This document shows positions 5,278 through 5,417 of a stretch of DNA of 5,417 nucleotides, piece after piece. The translations under genes and the position numbers were made by a program. The first letter of the stretch is position 1. The number at the start of each line of letters is the position of its first letter. Origin of the DNA: DATFYI01 sp035315125 (lineage in GTDB: Bacteria > Chloroflexota > Anaerolineae > Anaerolineales > Anaerolineaceae); contig DATFYI010000280.1 in assembly GCA_035315125.1 (NCBI GenBank), forward strand, positions 1-5,417. Direction: 5' to 3'. Under the pieces are notes generated by a model, which was given only the letters and a program-made list of their open reading frames with translations, was not told the origin of the DNA and made no database searches.

Positions 5278-5417
5278 TGAGCTTTACCCAGAAAAGTGGA
5301 CACTAGAAAGAGCTGATAAATAATCAAATTCGAACTCACAAGGGGTTCGATAGCCGATAGAAGAATTCAAACGATGAGAATTATAAAATTGTTCGATATA
5401 TTCAAAAATGCTGGATT
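5278..5417 (-). mobile_element. IS3-family insertion sequence, 3' end (continues beyond window)
   Basis: The element edge is placed at TGAGCTTTACCC (5278-5289), continued by AGAAAAGTGGACA to 5302. This resembles the IS150-type ends of the form TG...GACCCAAAAA...TTGGACA. The terminal TG, and the transposase stop codon inside the inverted repeat, are usual for IS3 elements. The transposase reads on the minus strand, so this is the right end of the IS. The left end, the orfA/orfB frameshift and the second target duplication lie outside the window. The bases CAGC (5274-5277) are the likely target-duplication copy on this side. Confidence 0.85.
5284..5417 (-). CDS. IS3-family transposase (OrfB), C-terminal 44 residues
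   Basis: This is the end of a DDE transposase integrase core, cut by the right window edge. Reading left from 5417, the frame gives SSIFEYIEQFYNSHRLNSSI, then GYRTPCEFEFDYL, and stops at TAA (5284-5286). The pattern FEYIExFYNxxRxHSSxGYxxPxEFE is diagnostic of IS3 OrfB; the usual His in RLHSS is Asn here. The last residues (SVHFSG) are encoded by the terminal inverted repeat. The catalytic DDE residues lie upstream outside the window, except that the final Glu helix is partly nearby, so activity cannot be judged. Confidence 0.88.
   Translation of the reverse strand, partial: SSIFEYIEQFYNSHRLNSSIGYRTPCEFEFDYLSALSSVHFSG

Noticed and set aside
1..5417. CRISPR array or toxin-antitoxin or retron-like system
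   Set aside because: No regularly spaced repeats, cas-like frames, reverse transcriptase motifs or paired small toxin/antitoxin genes are visible on either strand.

Overview
The window looks like a bacterial chromosome of moderate GC. The gene families (an MgtE-type sensor beside a magnesium-type Nramp transporter, a glycine-rich RRM protein, and a large serine recombinase of the RGQRCSARYTPADQL type) would suit Chloroflexota such as Anaerolineae. That placement is an inference from family resemblance, not a demonstrated assignment.

Left part (1-2780), housekeeping-like. A gene cut by the left edge encodes the end of a soluble MgtE_N + CBS-pair protein. It is followed on the same strand by an Nramp-family transporter whose metal-site residues are of the magnesium (NRMT) type rather than the iron/manganese type. 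Together they suggest a magnesium uptake unit in which the sensor and the channel or transporter are separate polypeptides. The transporter converges on a minus-strand gene for a small RRM protein with a Gly/Arg repeat tail. Between them lies a hairpin that pairs better as the minus-strand transcript. The RRM gene has a possible promoter giving a leader of about 180 nt.

Middle (2726-4211), tRNA gene and degraded accessory DNA. A tRNA-Lys(CTT) gene with a perfect TTGACA/TATAAT promoter is followed by about 1.35 kb of remnants. These are two terminator-like hairpins, a short direct repeat, one doubtful 40-codon ORF, a frameshifted 3'-end remnant of an unidentified minus-strand gene, and a decayed serine recombinase. 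The recombinase lacks its catalytic domain and carries both a stop codon and a frameshift in its zinc-ribbon region. This fits a decayed integrated element next to a tRNA gene.

Right part (4238-5417), minus strand. An intact short-chain dehydrogenase lies directly downstream of the last 72 codons of a Gfo/Idh/MocA-type oxidoreductase; the stop and a possible start overlap as TAATG. That upstream gene is cut by an IS3-family insertion sequence whose end and transposase C-terminus fill the right edge. The two oxidoreductases probably formed a sugar or polyol oxidation operon before the insertion.

No CRISPR array and no intact novel defence or mobile system is visible. The most interesting points are the split magnesium sensor/transporter pair and the layered gene decay after the tRNA.
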